Below are positions 45,791 through 54,341 of a DNA stretch of 64,000 nt, piece after piece. How positions within the stretch are numbered: the stretch's first letter is position 1; each line of letters begins with the position of its first letter. The stretch is taken from the NCBI GenBank assembly GCA_040755755.1, contig JBFLZW010000049.1, positions 62,001 through 126,000 on the forward strand, written 5' to 3'. This stretch comes from a bacterium (GTDB taxonomy: Bacteria > SZUA-182 > DTGQ01). Position numbers and translations under genes: made by a program. The notes below the pieces were generated by a model that had not been told where the DNA came from, made no database searches, and saw only the letters and a list, made by a program, of their open reading frames with translations.

Positions 45791-47566
45791 TCAAGGCTTC
45801 CACACCAGGGTCTCGTACAGCTTTTTGTAGATTCCTCCCTTGAGCAGCAGTGTGCTGTGCGTCCCTTCCTCAGCCACCCTTCCCTTATGCAGGACAAGAA
45901 TCTGGTCCGCATCGGTGATGGTGGACAATCGATGGGCAATGATAATAGAGGTACGGTTTCGCACCAGTTTTCGAAGAGCATCCTGGATCAGGCTCTCGGT
46001 CTCGGAATCGATGCTGGCCGTGGCCTCATCCAGAACCAGGATATCCGGACCGCCCGCCAGTGCCCTGGCAAAGGCCAGGAGCTGTTTCTGCCCGGCAGAC
46101 AGGGTATTTCCCCGTTCGGTCAGTACCTGCTGATAGCCTTCCGGGAGCTGTTCGATAAAGGTGCTGGCATTTATATATTCGGCAACTTGCTGGACTCTCT
46201 TCAGGCTGACAGCCGGGTTTCCCAGGGTTATGTTATGGAGAATGGTGGTTGAAAACAAAAATGCATCCTGCTGAACCATTGCTATGGCCGATCGAAGCTC
46301 CTTGAGATCATACTCCCGGATATCCACGCCATCGATCAGGATCCGGCCCTGCTGAAAATCATAGTAGCGGCCCAGGAGATTGACGATAGAGGTCTTGCCC
46401 GCTCCTGTTGCCCCGACAATGGCCAGGGTCTTCCCCCGCGGCAGACAAAAAGAGATATCCTTCAGGATATAATTTTCCCCTTCATAGGCAAACCAGACCC
46501 GATCGAAGATAATCTCTTTCTGCAAGCCGGGAAATGGCCGCGGGCTGACTGACACCCTAACCTGCTGCCGGGTGTCCAGCAGGCCGAAAATCCGCTCCGC
46601 CGAGGACATGGTGGCCTGCAGCACGTTATATTTCTCACTCAATTCCCTGACCGGGCGAAAGAACCGCCCCATATACTCGATAAAGGCTACCAGAAGGCCG
46701 ATAGTCAGGGTGCCCTCAAAAGCCCTGACCCCCCCGTACCAGATAATCAGGGCGGTTGAGACCGAGGCCAGAATCTCGATAAAGGGGAAAAAGAGGGCAT
46801 AGTAGAAAACGGCCCTCAGATAGGCATCCTGGTGTTCGCGGTTGATCCGGTCAAAGTGGCCGAAGTTTTGCTTCTCCCGTCCGAAGAGCTGCACTTCTTT
46901 CATCCCGGTAATATTTTCCTGCAGAAAGGAATTGATCCGGGCGATTTTTTCCCGGGTATCCCGGAATGCCTGCCGCACGCCGGTCCTGAATTTCAGGCTG
47001 GCTGCAACTACCAGGGGGAGAATAGAGAAGATCACCAGGGTCAGGCGCACATTCATCCAGAGCATGACCAGGAGAATACCGAGCAGGGTCAGAACGTTCC
47101 CCAGCACCATCAGGATCCCATCCGACAGCATCTCGTTGATGACCTCGACATCGCTGCCGATCCGGGTCATGATCCTCCCTACCGGATACCGGTCGAAGAA
47201 GGAGAGGGAAAGAGACTGGACATGGTTGAACAGTTCCATCCGAAGGTCACGGATGACCCGCTGTCCGAGCAGTTGCGTGGCATAGCTCTCCAGAAAGCTC
47301 AATAATGACCTGAGCACAAGAGCCAGCAGGAAAATGACGCAGATCCGGGAAAGTCCGGTAAAATCCCCTGCTTTGATATAAGTATCGATGGCGATTTTAA
47401 CCAGATAGGGGCCGACAAGCTCAAGACCTGCGCCCGCAAGGAGAAAAATCAGGGTTGTGGCCAGAAGGAGCCGGTAGGGGACAATGTAGTGCAAAAGCCG
47501 TCGGATCAACTGCCAGTCGTAGATTTTCCCCGCTATTTCGTCAGTCGGGAACTGTTGATCGTGCAT
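45791..47566 (-). CDS. ABC exporter half-transporter, catalytically canonical partner
   Basis: A 591-residue protein with six N-terminal transmembrane helices (LLHYIVPYRLLLATTLIFLL onwards) fused to an ABC ATPase. Walker A GATGAGKTSIVNLLG, signature LSAGQKQLLAFARAL, Walker B ILVLDEATASID and the H-loop AHRLST are intact, with the catalytic Glu present. It lies 8 nt after a second half-transporter gene, and together they should form a heterodimer like BmrCD/YheIH or TM287/288 exporting lipids or drugs. The N-terminal GKIYDWQLIRRLLHYI soluble segment is typical of this partner. Its AGGAGG ribosome site lies inside the end of the preceding gene. Confidence 0.93.
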   Translation of the reverse strand: MHDQQFPTDEIAGKIYDWQLIRRLLHYIVPYRLLLATTLIFLLAGAGLELVGPYLVKIAIDTYIKAGDFTGLSRICVIFLLALVLRSLLSFLESYATQLLGQRVIRDLRMELFNHVQSLSLSFFDRYPVGRIMTRIGSDVEVINEMLSDGILMVLGNVLTLLGILLVMLWMNVRLTLVIFSILPLVVAASLKFRTGVRQAFRDTREKIARINSFLQENITGMKEVQLFGREKQNFGHFDRINREHQDAYLRAVFYYALFFPFIEILASVSTALIIWYGGVRAFEGTLTIGLLVAFIEYMGRFFRPVRELSEKYNVLQATMSSAERIFGLLDTRQQVRVSVSPRPFPGLQKEIIFDRVWFAYEGENYILKDISFCLPRGKTLAIVGATGAGKTSIVNLLGRYYDFQQGRILIDGVDIREYDLKELRSAIAMVQQDAFLFSTTILHNITLGNPAVSLKRVQQVAEYINASTFIEQLPEGYQQVLTERGNTLSAGQKQLLAFARALAGGPDILVLDEATASIDSETESLIQDALRKLVRNRTSIIIAHRLSTITDADQILVLHKGRVAEEGTHSTLLLKGGIYKKLYETLVWKP

Positions 47567-47574
47567 GGCAGGTT

Positions 47575-49341
47575 TTAATCTTCCTCCTCAAGCTCCTGCC
47601 TCAGTAACTGCTTCTGATAGGTTTGGGCATAGAGACCGTTCAGGTTAATCAGTTCCTCATGGGTGCCCGATTCCACGATCCTTCCCTGCTCAAGAACATA
47701 GATCCTGTGGCAGTCGCGCACCGCGGACAGCCGGTGAGCAATGATCAGGCAGGTCCGCCCTTTGATCACCGGGCGGATCTTCTGCAAAATCTGATGTTCA
47801 GTTTGCAGGTCCACACTGGAGAAAACATCGTCGAAGATTAAAATCGAGGGTTTGCGGATGAGGGCCCGGGATATGGCCATCCGCTGCTTCTGCCCCCCGG
47901 ACAGAGTGATACCCCGTTCGCCGACCACGGTTTCGAATTGGTCGGGAAAGCCTTCGATATCGTCCAGCAGGTGAGCGAAAAAGGCCGCTTCCCTGACCAG
48001 ATCGGGATTTTCCTCAGCCAGGCTGAAGCCGATATTCTGCCTGATCGAGTCGGAAAAGATAAAGGTCTCCTGGGGAACATAGCCAATACCTTCCCGAAGC
48101 TGTTGTAAGGGAATCTGTTTGATCGCATGGCCGTCGATCCTGATCTCACCCCCTGAGACATCATACAGCCGGGGAATGAGATTGACCAGGCTGCTTTTGC
48201 CTGCCCCGGTCCTGCCGACCAGGCCGATCGATTCACCCGGCCTGATCCGCAAGGTTATATCCGAAAGGACCGGGGGGCCGTCGGGAGTATAGGCAAAATC
48301 GACATGGTCAAATTCAATTTCCCCCCGAAAGGGGCCATCGAGACTGCCGATGGTCTGCGGAACATCGCGGATTTCAGGCTCGATCCGCAGCACCTCGTTG
48401 ATGCGGCCCATAGACACCGCTCCCCGCTGAAAGAGATTGATCACCCACCCAAGAGCCACTGCCGGCCAGAGCAGCAACCCCAGGTAGCCGATAAAGGCAG
48501 CCAGGCCGCCAATGCTCATCTTTCCGTGGATAACCTGAGCCCCTCCGATCCAGAGGATCAGCAGCAGAAAAAACCCGGTCAGAAAAGCCATCAGGGGGTG
48601 AAAGAGCCCGCCGACCTTGGCCAGTTGCATATTCCTGTGCAGATAGACGTCATTGGCCCGCTGAAACTCCCGGCCTGTCCACTCTTCTCTGGCATAAGCC
48701 TGAATGATCCGGATGCCTGAAAAATTTTCCTGGATCTGGGTGTTGATCAGGGAAAATTGTTCCTGCACCGCCTTGAACCGGATATGAAGGTGCCGGGAAA
48801 TTTGCATGACTGCCAGAGAGACCAGGGGAAAGAGGATGACGATCGACAGGGTCAACTGCCAGTTGGTGGCGATCATGAAGCCAATGTCCAGGGGGAACAG
48901 AATCAGGGTATGGACCAGGTACATGATCCCGGGGCCGAGCAGGTTACGGACGGCGTTCAGGTCATTGGTCGCCAGCGACATCAGGTCCCCGGTCCGTTTT
49001 TGCTGAAAAAAGGAGAGGGAGAGGGTCTGAAGGTGTGCGAAAAAGTCATTCCGCAAAAGATACTCCACCTTCCGGGAAATGCCGATCAGGGTATTGCGCA
49101 TCCAGAACCTGAAAAAACCCTGGATGAGAGCAAAGAGAACGATCAATCCGGCATAGCGCAGCACCAGGGACGGTTCGATCCCGGCCCTGATACCGTCAAT
49201 CGCCTTCCTCAATACCCAGGGGATGAGCAGGGTGAAGATACTGGTCAGAAGAAGAGAAATAAAGCCAAAAACATAGGCCACCTTGAACCGGAGAAAATAT
49301 TTCTTCAGACTGGCCAGCTCAGCAAGTGATTCAAACTTCAT
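47575..49341 (-). CDS. ABC exporter half-transporter, degenerate-site partner
   Basis: A 588-residue protein with six transmembrane helices and an ABC domain: Walker A GRTGAGKSSLVNLIPR, signature LSGGQKQRMAISRAL, H-loop AHRLSA. Walker B reads ILIFDDVFSSVD, where Asp replaces the catalytic Glu. This substitution is characteristic of the degenerate subunit in heterodimeric exporters such as TM287 and fits the canonical partner encoded next door. The pair should use one active and one regulatory ATP site. AGGAGAG lies upstream. The substrate is unknown. The neighbouring bshA and fxsA genes do not decide it. Confidence 0.93.
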   Translation of the reverse strand: MKFESLAELASLKKYFLRFKVAYVFGFISLLLTSIFTLLIPWVLRKAIDGIRAGIEPSLVLRYAGLIVLFALIQGFFRFWMRNTLIGISRKVEYLLRNDFFAHLQTLSLSFFQQKRTGDLMSLATNDLNAVRNLLGPGIMYLVHTLILFPLDIGFMIATNWQLTLSIVILFPLVSLAVMQISRHLHIRFKAVQEQFSLINTQIQENFSGIRIIQAYAREEWTGREFQRANDVYLHRNMQLAKVGGLFHPLMAFLTGFFLLLILWIGGAQVIHGKMSIGGLAAFIGYLGLLLWPAVALGWVINLFQRGAVSMGRINEVLRIEPEIRDVPQTIGSLDGPFRGEIEFDHVDFAYTPDGPPVLSDITLRIRPGESIGLVGRTGAGKSSLVNLIPRLYDVSGGEIRIDGHAIKQIPLQQLREGIGYVPQETFIFSDSIRQNIGFSLAEENPDLVREAAFFAHLLDDIEGFPDQFETVVGERGITLSGGQKQRMAISRALIRKPSILIFDDVFSSVDLQTEHQILQKIRPVIKGRTCLIIAHRLSAVRDCHRIYVLEQGRIVESGTHEELINLNGLYAQTYQKQLLRQELEEED

Positions 49342-49364
49342 GATTCAAGATACTCTCCTTTTTT

Positions 49365-49411
49365 CTGACCACTGACCACTTCCTTTACTGGCCACTAACC
49401 ACTGGCCACTT
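49365..49411. repeat. Imperfect GTGGTCAGT-family repeat
   Basis: TGACCACTGACCACTTCC followed by ACTGGCCACTAACCACTGGCC. Third copy of the family at 21324-21378 and 44541-44597, between bshA and the ABC operon. Confidence 0.7.
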
Positions 49412-49417
49412 TCTCTA

Positions 49418-50542
49418 TCACTCCTGCATAATCTGCTGGTAGTACTGTTCATATTCAGCCACTTTATCCTGTTCTGAAAACCGGCTTACGGCCAGATACC
49501 GCCCCCGCTCTCCGAGCTGGCGGCCGAGCTTTTCATCTTCCAGGATCGACAGGGCAAACCGGGCCATAGACTCGACATCTCCCTTATCGACCAGAAAGCC
49601 GCTTTGTCCGTCTTCGATCACTTCAGGCAAGCCCCCAACACGGTAAGCCACTACCGGCACCTGGCAGCTCATGGCCTCGAGTGCGGCCAGACCGAACGAC
49701 TCGATTTCCGAGGGAAGTAAAAATACATCGGTGATATTCAGGATTTTCTGAACAGAACCGACAAATTTCAGGAAATGCACCTTTGCCGAAAGCCCCATTT
49801 CGAGGGCAAGTTTAACCGAGGTCGGCGTTTCCGGTCCGTCTCCCACCATCAGCAGCACGGCAGGAATTCGACGCTGAATGAGCTGAAAAGCCTCCAAAAC
49901 GTCCGGAATCCGCTTGATTGTCCGAAAGTTTGAGATGTGAGTGATGATTTTCTCGCCGCAGGGAGCATATTTTTTTCTCCCTGCCAGACTTTGTGTTTTT
50001 ATAAAGGTGCGGGTATTGACAAAATTGTGGATCACCCTGATGGGCCGGGAAAATGCAAACTCCTGCCGGGTAGTTTCAGCAAGATAATGGGACACGGCCG
50101 TTACCCCGTGACTGATTTCCAGCCCGAACCGGGTGATGCTCCGGTAGGAAGGATCCATGCCGACCAGGTTGACATCCGTGCCGTGCAGGGTGGTGATGAT
50201 CCTGGCCGGATAGTCGTCCAGGGCTTTAAGTGCCAGATAGGCGGCCATAGTATGCGGCACCGTATAATGGGCGTGGATGATTTCCAGACCATATTGTTGA
50301 ATCACCTCGATGATTTTTGCGGCCAGAGCCAGCGTATAGGGAGGAAACCTGAACAGCGGATAGGAAACGACCTCCACCGGATGAAAGGTGATTCCCCGGC
50401 TGAGCCCTGCCTGCAGGCGCACCGGAAGATGATAGCTGATGAAATGTACCGTATGCCCCCGGTCGGCCAGGAATTGACCCAGCTCCGTGGCTATAACCCC
50501 GCTCCCCCCATAGGTCGGATAGCAGACAATGCCGATATTCAC
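49418..50542 (-). CDS. bshA: N-acetyl-alpha-D-glucosaminyl L-malate synthase, BshA-type GT4
   Basis: A 374-residue GT-B enzyme. The N-terminus IGIVCYPTYGGSGVIATELG is the BshA hallmark, with HAHYTVPHTMAAYLA, TTLHGTDVNLVG, GVTAVSHYLAE and VIHNFVNT after it. The C-terminal domain has MVGDGPE and the EX7E stretch SEIESFGLAALEAMSCQVPV. The reaction joins malate to UDP-GlcNAc, the first step of bacillithiol, a low-molecular-weight thiol. No bshB or bshC is in the window. GTG 50542 is the start, preceded by AGGA. An Fxs-type membrane gene lies 34 nt upstream on the same strand. A generic GT4 role cannot be fully excluded. Confidence 0.87.
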   Translation of the reverse strand: MNIGIVCYPTYGGSGVIATELGQFLADRGHTVHFISYHLPVRLQAGLSRGITFHPVEVVSYPLFRFPPYTLALAAKIIEVIQQYGLEIIHAHYTVPHTMAAYLALKALDDYPARIITTLHGTDVNLVGMDPSYRSITRFGLEISHGVTAVSHYLAETTRQEFAFSRPIRVIHNFVNTRTFIKTQSLAGRKKYAPCGEKIITHISNFRTIKRIPDVLEAFQLIQRRIPAVLLMVGDGPETPTSVKLALEMGLSAKVHFLKFVGSVQKILNITDVFLLPSEIESFGLAALEAMSCQVPVVAYRVGGLPEVIEDGQSGFLVDKGDVESMARFALSILEDEKLGRQLGERGRYLAVSRFSEQDKVAEYEQYYQQIMQE

Positions 50543-50576
50543 AGGATATTCCTACTGGTGATAAAAAATGGTCACG

Positions 50577-50963
50577 TTATCGGTGAATGAAAAAAGTACT
50601 TTCAATTTTTCGCTGAAATCTGGAGCGCAGATACCTTTTTATGAGATTCCGAGTTGGCGGGATCAGAAGAGCAAAACCAAGGGCATCGGTCAAAAGCCCC
50701 GGCGTAAGCAGCAGGAATCCTCCAATCAGAATGCATATTCCATTTAAAAGCTCATCGGAAGGAAGATGCCCGCCGGCCAGCTCCCTCCGGATTCGGCTGA
50801 TCACTCCAAGCCCCTGGTGCCTGGCAAGAGCCGCCCCCACAATACCTGTCATGATAGTCAGCAGGATAGTATTGAGCGCCCCGATCATGGTGCCGACCTT
50901 GATGAGCAGGGCAAGATCAATCATCGGCACAGTGATGAAGAGAATCAACAGCCAGAAAAACAT
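50577..50963 (-). CDS. fxsA: FxsA-family membrane protein
   Basis: A 128-residue inner-membrane protein. MFFWLLILFITVPMIDLALL begins the first helix with the conserved PMID/E motif, and VGTMIGALNTILLTIMTGIVG and RHQGLGVISRIRRELAGG follow. ILIGGFLLLTPGLLTDALGF is the strongly conserved FxsA signature. It matches the family's normal length. The E. coli homologue reduces exclusion of phage T7 by F plasmids when overproduced; its normal function is not known. AGGGAGA lies before the ATG. It is upstream of bshA on the same strand. Confidence 0.92.
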   Translation of the reverse strand: MFFWLLILFITVPMIDLALLIKVGTMIGALNTILLTIMTGIVGAALARHQGLGVISRIRRELAGGHLPSDELLNGICILIGGFLLLTPGLLTDALGFALLIPPTRNLIKRYLRSRFQRKIESTFFIHR

Positions 50964-51089
50964 GGTATATCTCCCTGCTTTTTCCTTATCAGCCTCAGTG
51001 CGTAGTATAGCATCAATGGGCAGCAGTAAGCAAATGTTATGATTCGAGAAGCCTGGAGCCTGTCGGAGGGGCGGGTTTCTTTATGAGAC

Positions 51090-52670
51090 TCAGCCGATGA
51101 ATTGCTCAAGCTTGAGTAAAAAGCCGTAGTTGAGCCTGGCAGCAAAATCTGCGACTTCCGGTGACAGGCTGGGCTGCCTGTCTGCAAGCTCACTCAGCTC
51201 CTTGAATTCATCCCTTACCTGCCGCAGATCCTCCGGCTCCAGAGTGATAAGGCCATGCATGACGATATCGATCGAGGACTCAAGATCGCTGTGCGAATGC
51301 AAAAGAGAGAGCTTTCCATTCCGGGCCATGCCCTCCAGAGAGAGGAGAAAGCCAATCCGGTCAACGGACTGGTCATTCAGCACCCGGCTCAGGTAAGAGG
51401 AAATGGCCTGGAAAAGAAGGTAAGTCTGACCCTGCATCAGGATGGGCTTTGGCCCATAATCCCACCGGGGATATTCCTGACCGTATTTCAAATCACCGGG
51501 GGGCGAAATTCCTGGCAGGAGATAGACTCCTGAGAGAGTTATCCTTGCCTCATGGGACCTGTCTTCCGCTATACTTACAACCTTACCCATCTGGCAGATC
51601 AGCGGATACCTTTTGAGAGAATCATCCAGGATATTGGCCGGATTCGCGTCAAGGCTTTCAAAGTCGCCGGTCTGAGGTTCAGCGAGAATCACTTCCTGGA
51701 AATTACTGTCCGGGGAAAAGGAAATCATGGCGTGACCCGAAGGCGGAGGAGCAGAACGTTCCCTCTTCGGAAGGTAGGGAGTCAGGGTGGTGTACAGGAC
51801 GGCAGGGATCTTGTTGCAGAGCTTCTTTCTCTCCTCCCTGGTTTTTCCATCGGAGAAAAGAAAACGAAAATAGTGCTCATCTTCCATGTGTACCTCGCCG
51901 GGATAGAGCAGTAAATAGACCCTTTGCGAAAACTGAGAACAGTCGGATTTATCCTTTTCATACCGCCTCCAGTTTCTGTTGTCCGCCGCATACCTGCTGA
52001 AGAGGAATAAAAAGAAGTTGGTCCTGGCCTCCGTATTGGTGAAACAGGGCCAGATATAGTAATCGGGGTAGAACAGGTCAATTTCCTGATAAGCTGTTTC
52101 ATACTCCCTCGTGCGAAAATAATCCGCAGACATACCTCTTCGGTTGAGTACCCTGAGAGCAGCCAGTAAATCTGCCGGTATGTTCTCTTTGGCAGACGCA
52201 GACGAAAGATCGGCCTTCTTCAGGGTGTAGCTATGATCGAGCGTATCGTAGTCGGCAATATCGGCCAGACTGGTTTCAGGAGGGGAATCGCCGGAGATAC
52301 CGGAAATATCCGACTGGTTGACCTGGTTGGGATGATGGGCAAAAGAGCCATCCGGAGGGATCCTTTCTTCTTCTCCCTGGACGCCGGGGCCTCGATGCCG
52401 GGGAAGAGAGAAAAATTTGCGCAGTGCCTCCAGGGTTTGCGGGTCCGGCCTTTGTGCCCTTCGTTCCGGTGATCGTCCGGGCAGTGAATAAGGGCCTGCC
52501 CCCTGCCGGGAAACATCGCCTGTGCCTGGTTGCCTTCCGGCAGCATCCTGGAGAAAATCTTTCTCTCTACTCTTGAGCAGGCTCAAGAGAGTGAATGAAG
52601 CGCCCGCTCCCAGGAAGAACAGAAGGCTGATTAATGAAATCAGTCCGTGCCGCTGAGGATGGTTCGTCAC
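51090..52670 (-). CDS. Exported or membrane-anchored protein, possible NlpC-like Cys/His motif
   Basis: A 526-residue protein not recognised as a known family. GTG 52670 with AGGAG upstream. One N-terminal hydrophobic segment (LISLISLLFFLGAGASFTLL) suggests an anchor, followed by a Pro/Arg/Gly-rich linker to about residue 110. The conserved-looking part holds KDKSDCSQFSQRVYLLLYPG and SGHAMISFSPD. A Cys in DCSxF and a later His in GHAMI recall the NlpC/P60 or CHAP cysteine peptidase layout, but no third residue could be fixed. The last 120 residues are acidic and helical. It may act on peptidoglycan in the envelope (inference, weak). Real coding is likely from length and a good ribosome site. 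Confidence 0.6.
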   Translation of the reverse strand: MTNHPQRHGLISLISLLFFLGAGASFTLLSLLKSREKDFLQDAAGRQPGTGDVSRQGAGPYSLPGRSPERRAQRPDPQTLEALRKFFSLPRHRGPGVQGEEERIPPDGSFAHHPNQVNQSDISGISGDSPPETSLADIADYDTLDHSYTLKKADLSSASAKENIPADLLAALRVLNRRGMSADYFRTREYETAYQEIDLFYPDYYIWPCFTNTEARTNFFLFLFSRYAADNRNWRRYEKDKSDCSQFSQRVYLLLYPGEVHMEDEHYFRFLFSDGKTREERKKLCNKIPAVLYTTLTPYLPKRERSAPPPSGHAMISFSPDSNFQEVILAEPQTGDFESLDANPANILDDSLKRYPLICQMGKVVSIAEDRSHEARITLSGVYLLPGISPPGDLKYGQEYPRWDYGPKPILMQGQTYLLFQAISSYLSRVLNDQSVDRIGFLLSLEGMARNGKLSLLHSHSDLESSIDIVMHGLITLEPEDLRQVRDEFKELSELADRQPSLSPEVADFAARLNYGFLLKLEQFIG

Positions 52671-52894
52671 TTGACTCCTCGTCCTGTTTGCCCTGTTTTA
52701 ACTCGACGACCTGCCGAAAAATATGGTCACTGTTACCAGATAGTAATATATAGAGCAACTATTGTCAACTCCTCAATCCGGCGACAAATCACCGATTTAT
52801 TGAGAAGGATAACAACTATGCCGCCAGGTTTTCGTACCTGCGCGGGTGCCGATTTTCATTATTACGCCGGGCAAGGGGAATTGAAACAATAGTT

Positions 52895-53401
52895 ATGGAA
52901 GAGCCAGTCAGGAAGCTGATCGAGGGGATCGTGTTCTTTATACCCAGAGCTTTGACGAGCCTGCTTATTTTCCTCCTGTTTTTGCTTGCCAGCACTATAG
53001 CTGCCAGAATCATTGGCCGGATTTGCCGGAAAAGTAATTTCAGGAAGGACATTCTCATCCTGATACAGAGAATAACCAAAATCGCCTTGCTGGGTTTCGG
53101 AGCAGTCACCGCCCTTGGAACGGCAGGTATCGATATCTCTGCTTTAGTTGCCGGTCTGGGGCTTACGGGTTTTGCCCTCGGATTTGCCTTCAGGGATATT
53201 CTGTCCAATCTCCTGGCAGGAGTGTTGATTATCATTTTTGCCCCTTTTCATCAACATGACCACATTTCGGTGGCCGGCCTCGAGGGGACAGTGATTGAAA
53301 TTGACCTTCGATACACGACCCTGGAGGCCGAAAATCGCAAGATTCTCATACCGAACTCCACGCTTTTCACCAATGCGATCATCGTCATGGGGAGTCAATA
53401 G
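52895..53401 (+). CDS. Short MscS-type mechanosensitive channel
   Basis: A 168-residue membrane protein with three hydrophobic segments. It carries the pore helix GLGLTGFALGFAFRDILSNLLAG, the Gly/Ala-rich pattern of MscS, and the start of the beta domain (HDHISVAGLEGTVIEIDLRYT, IPNSTLFTNAIIV). MscS channels open under membrane tension to release solutes. The protein stops right after the beta domain, where E. coli MscS has another alpha/beta domain of about 100 residues. A premature end or a naturally short form are both possible. AAGGGG precedes the ATG weakly. It is divergent from the exported protein gene. Confidence 0.88.
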   Translation: MEEPVRKLIEGIVFFIPRALTSLLIFLLFLLASTIAARIIGRICRKSNFRKDILILIQRITKIALLGFGAVTALGTAGIDISALVAGLGLTGFALGFAFRDILSNLLAGVLIIIFAPFHQHDHISVAGLEGTVIEIDLRYTTLEAENRKILIPNSTLFTNAIIVMGSQ

Positions 53402-53567
53402 GGAGAAGATATATTACCAGACACATTTTACTGGATATCTATTTCCTATTTTTCTTACGGATTTCTTGCTAATTTTTAACTGATTTTTGCCGAAAAGTAT
53501 CTACCCGATTTTAGCCTATTCATCGAGGAGAGAAAAGAACACAACTTGAATAATAAGGAGAAGAAAG

Positions 53568-54164
53568 ATGGCCTTACGGAAACAGGCAACCGACCTTTGT
53601 GTCTATCAAATAAAAGTAACCCTCATGGACATCGAGCCGCCTATCTGGAGGCGGGTCCAGATTACCAGTGATACCACTCTCAAGAAGCTCCATGAGATCC
53701 TGCAGGCAGTGATGGGCTGGACCAATTCTCATCTCCATCAGTTTATTATCGGAGGAAAATATTATGCCGAACCCGATCCTGAGTATGATCCTGAAGTAAA
53801 AAACGAAAAGATGATAAGATTAAGCCAGGTCATTTCCGGGGTAAATGACAGGTCTATCTATGAGTACGATTTCGGCGACAATTGGGAGCACGAGCTTCTG
53901 GTCGAAGAGGTTCTGCCCGTATCCGATGGGGTGAGATACCCTGTCTGCCTCGATGGCCAGCGGGCTTGTCCGCCGGAAGATTGCGGAGGTATCCAGGAGT
54001 ATAAACGTTTTCTGGAAGCCATTCTGAACCCGGACCATCCTGAGCATGATGAGATGCTTGACTGGGTAGGAGGGTCTTTTGATCCGGAGGCTTTTGACCT
54101 GAATGAAGTCGGTCGAAAAATTGAAAATATGCTTCTCAAGGATTCGGGAATCAATAAGCTGTAA
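53568..54164 (+). CDS. pRiA4b ORF-3-like protein
   Basis: A 198-residue protein of the PRiA4_ORF3 family (PF07929). Motifs are YQIKVTLMDIEPPIWRRVQI, LKKLHEILQAVMGWTNSHLHQF, and YEYDFGDNWEHELLVEEVL. CLDGQRACPPEDCGGIQEYK carries the family's Cys pair and the later DEMLDWVGGSFDPEAFDLNE. The family is found on plasmids and chromosomes and has no proven biochemical role. AATAAGGAGAA lies before the ATG. It is flanked by short intergenic stretches and convergent with the secreted phosphoesterase gene. Confidence 0.93.
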   Translation: MALRKQATDLCVYQIKVTLMDIEPPIWRRVQITSDTTLKKLHEILQAVMGWTNSHLHQFIIGGKYYAEPDPEYDPEVKNEKMIRLSQVISGVNDRSIYEYDFGDNWEHELLVEEVLPVSDGVRYPVCLDGQRACPPEDCGGIQEYKRFLEAILNPDHPEHDEMLDWVGGSFDPEAFDLNEVGRKIENMLLKDSGINKL

Positions 54165-54341
54165 GGTTATCATCCTCATTTGGCTTACTCGAAATACCGC
54201 TCGGCGAAAAAAAGCTCCACCCCCTCCATTTGCTCACCTCTTTGGGGCTCTGGGAAGAAGTCTTAGAGCCCCTGTGGCAGGTGAGGGGCATCATCTTATG
54301 CAGATTATGCAGAAAGCTTAAGGTATAACCCACCGGCAAGA

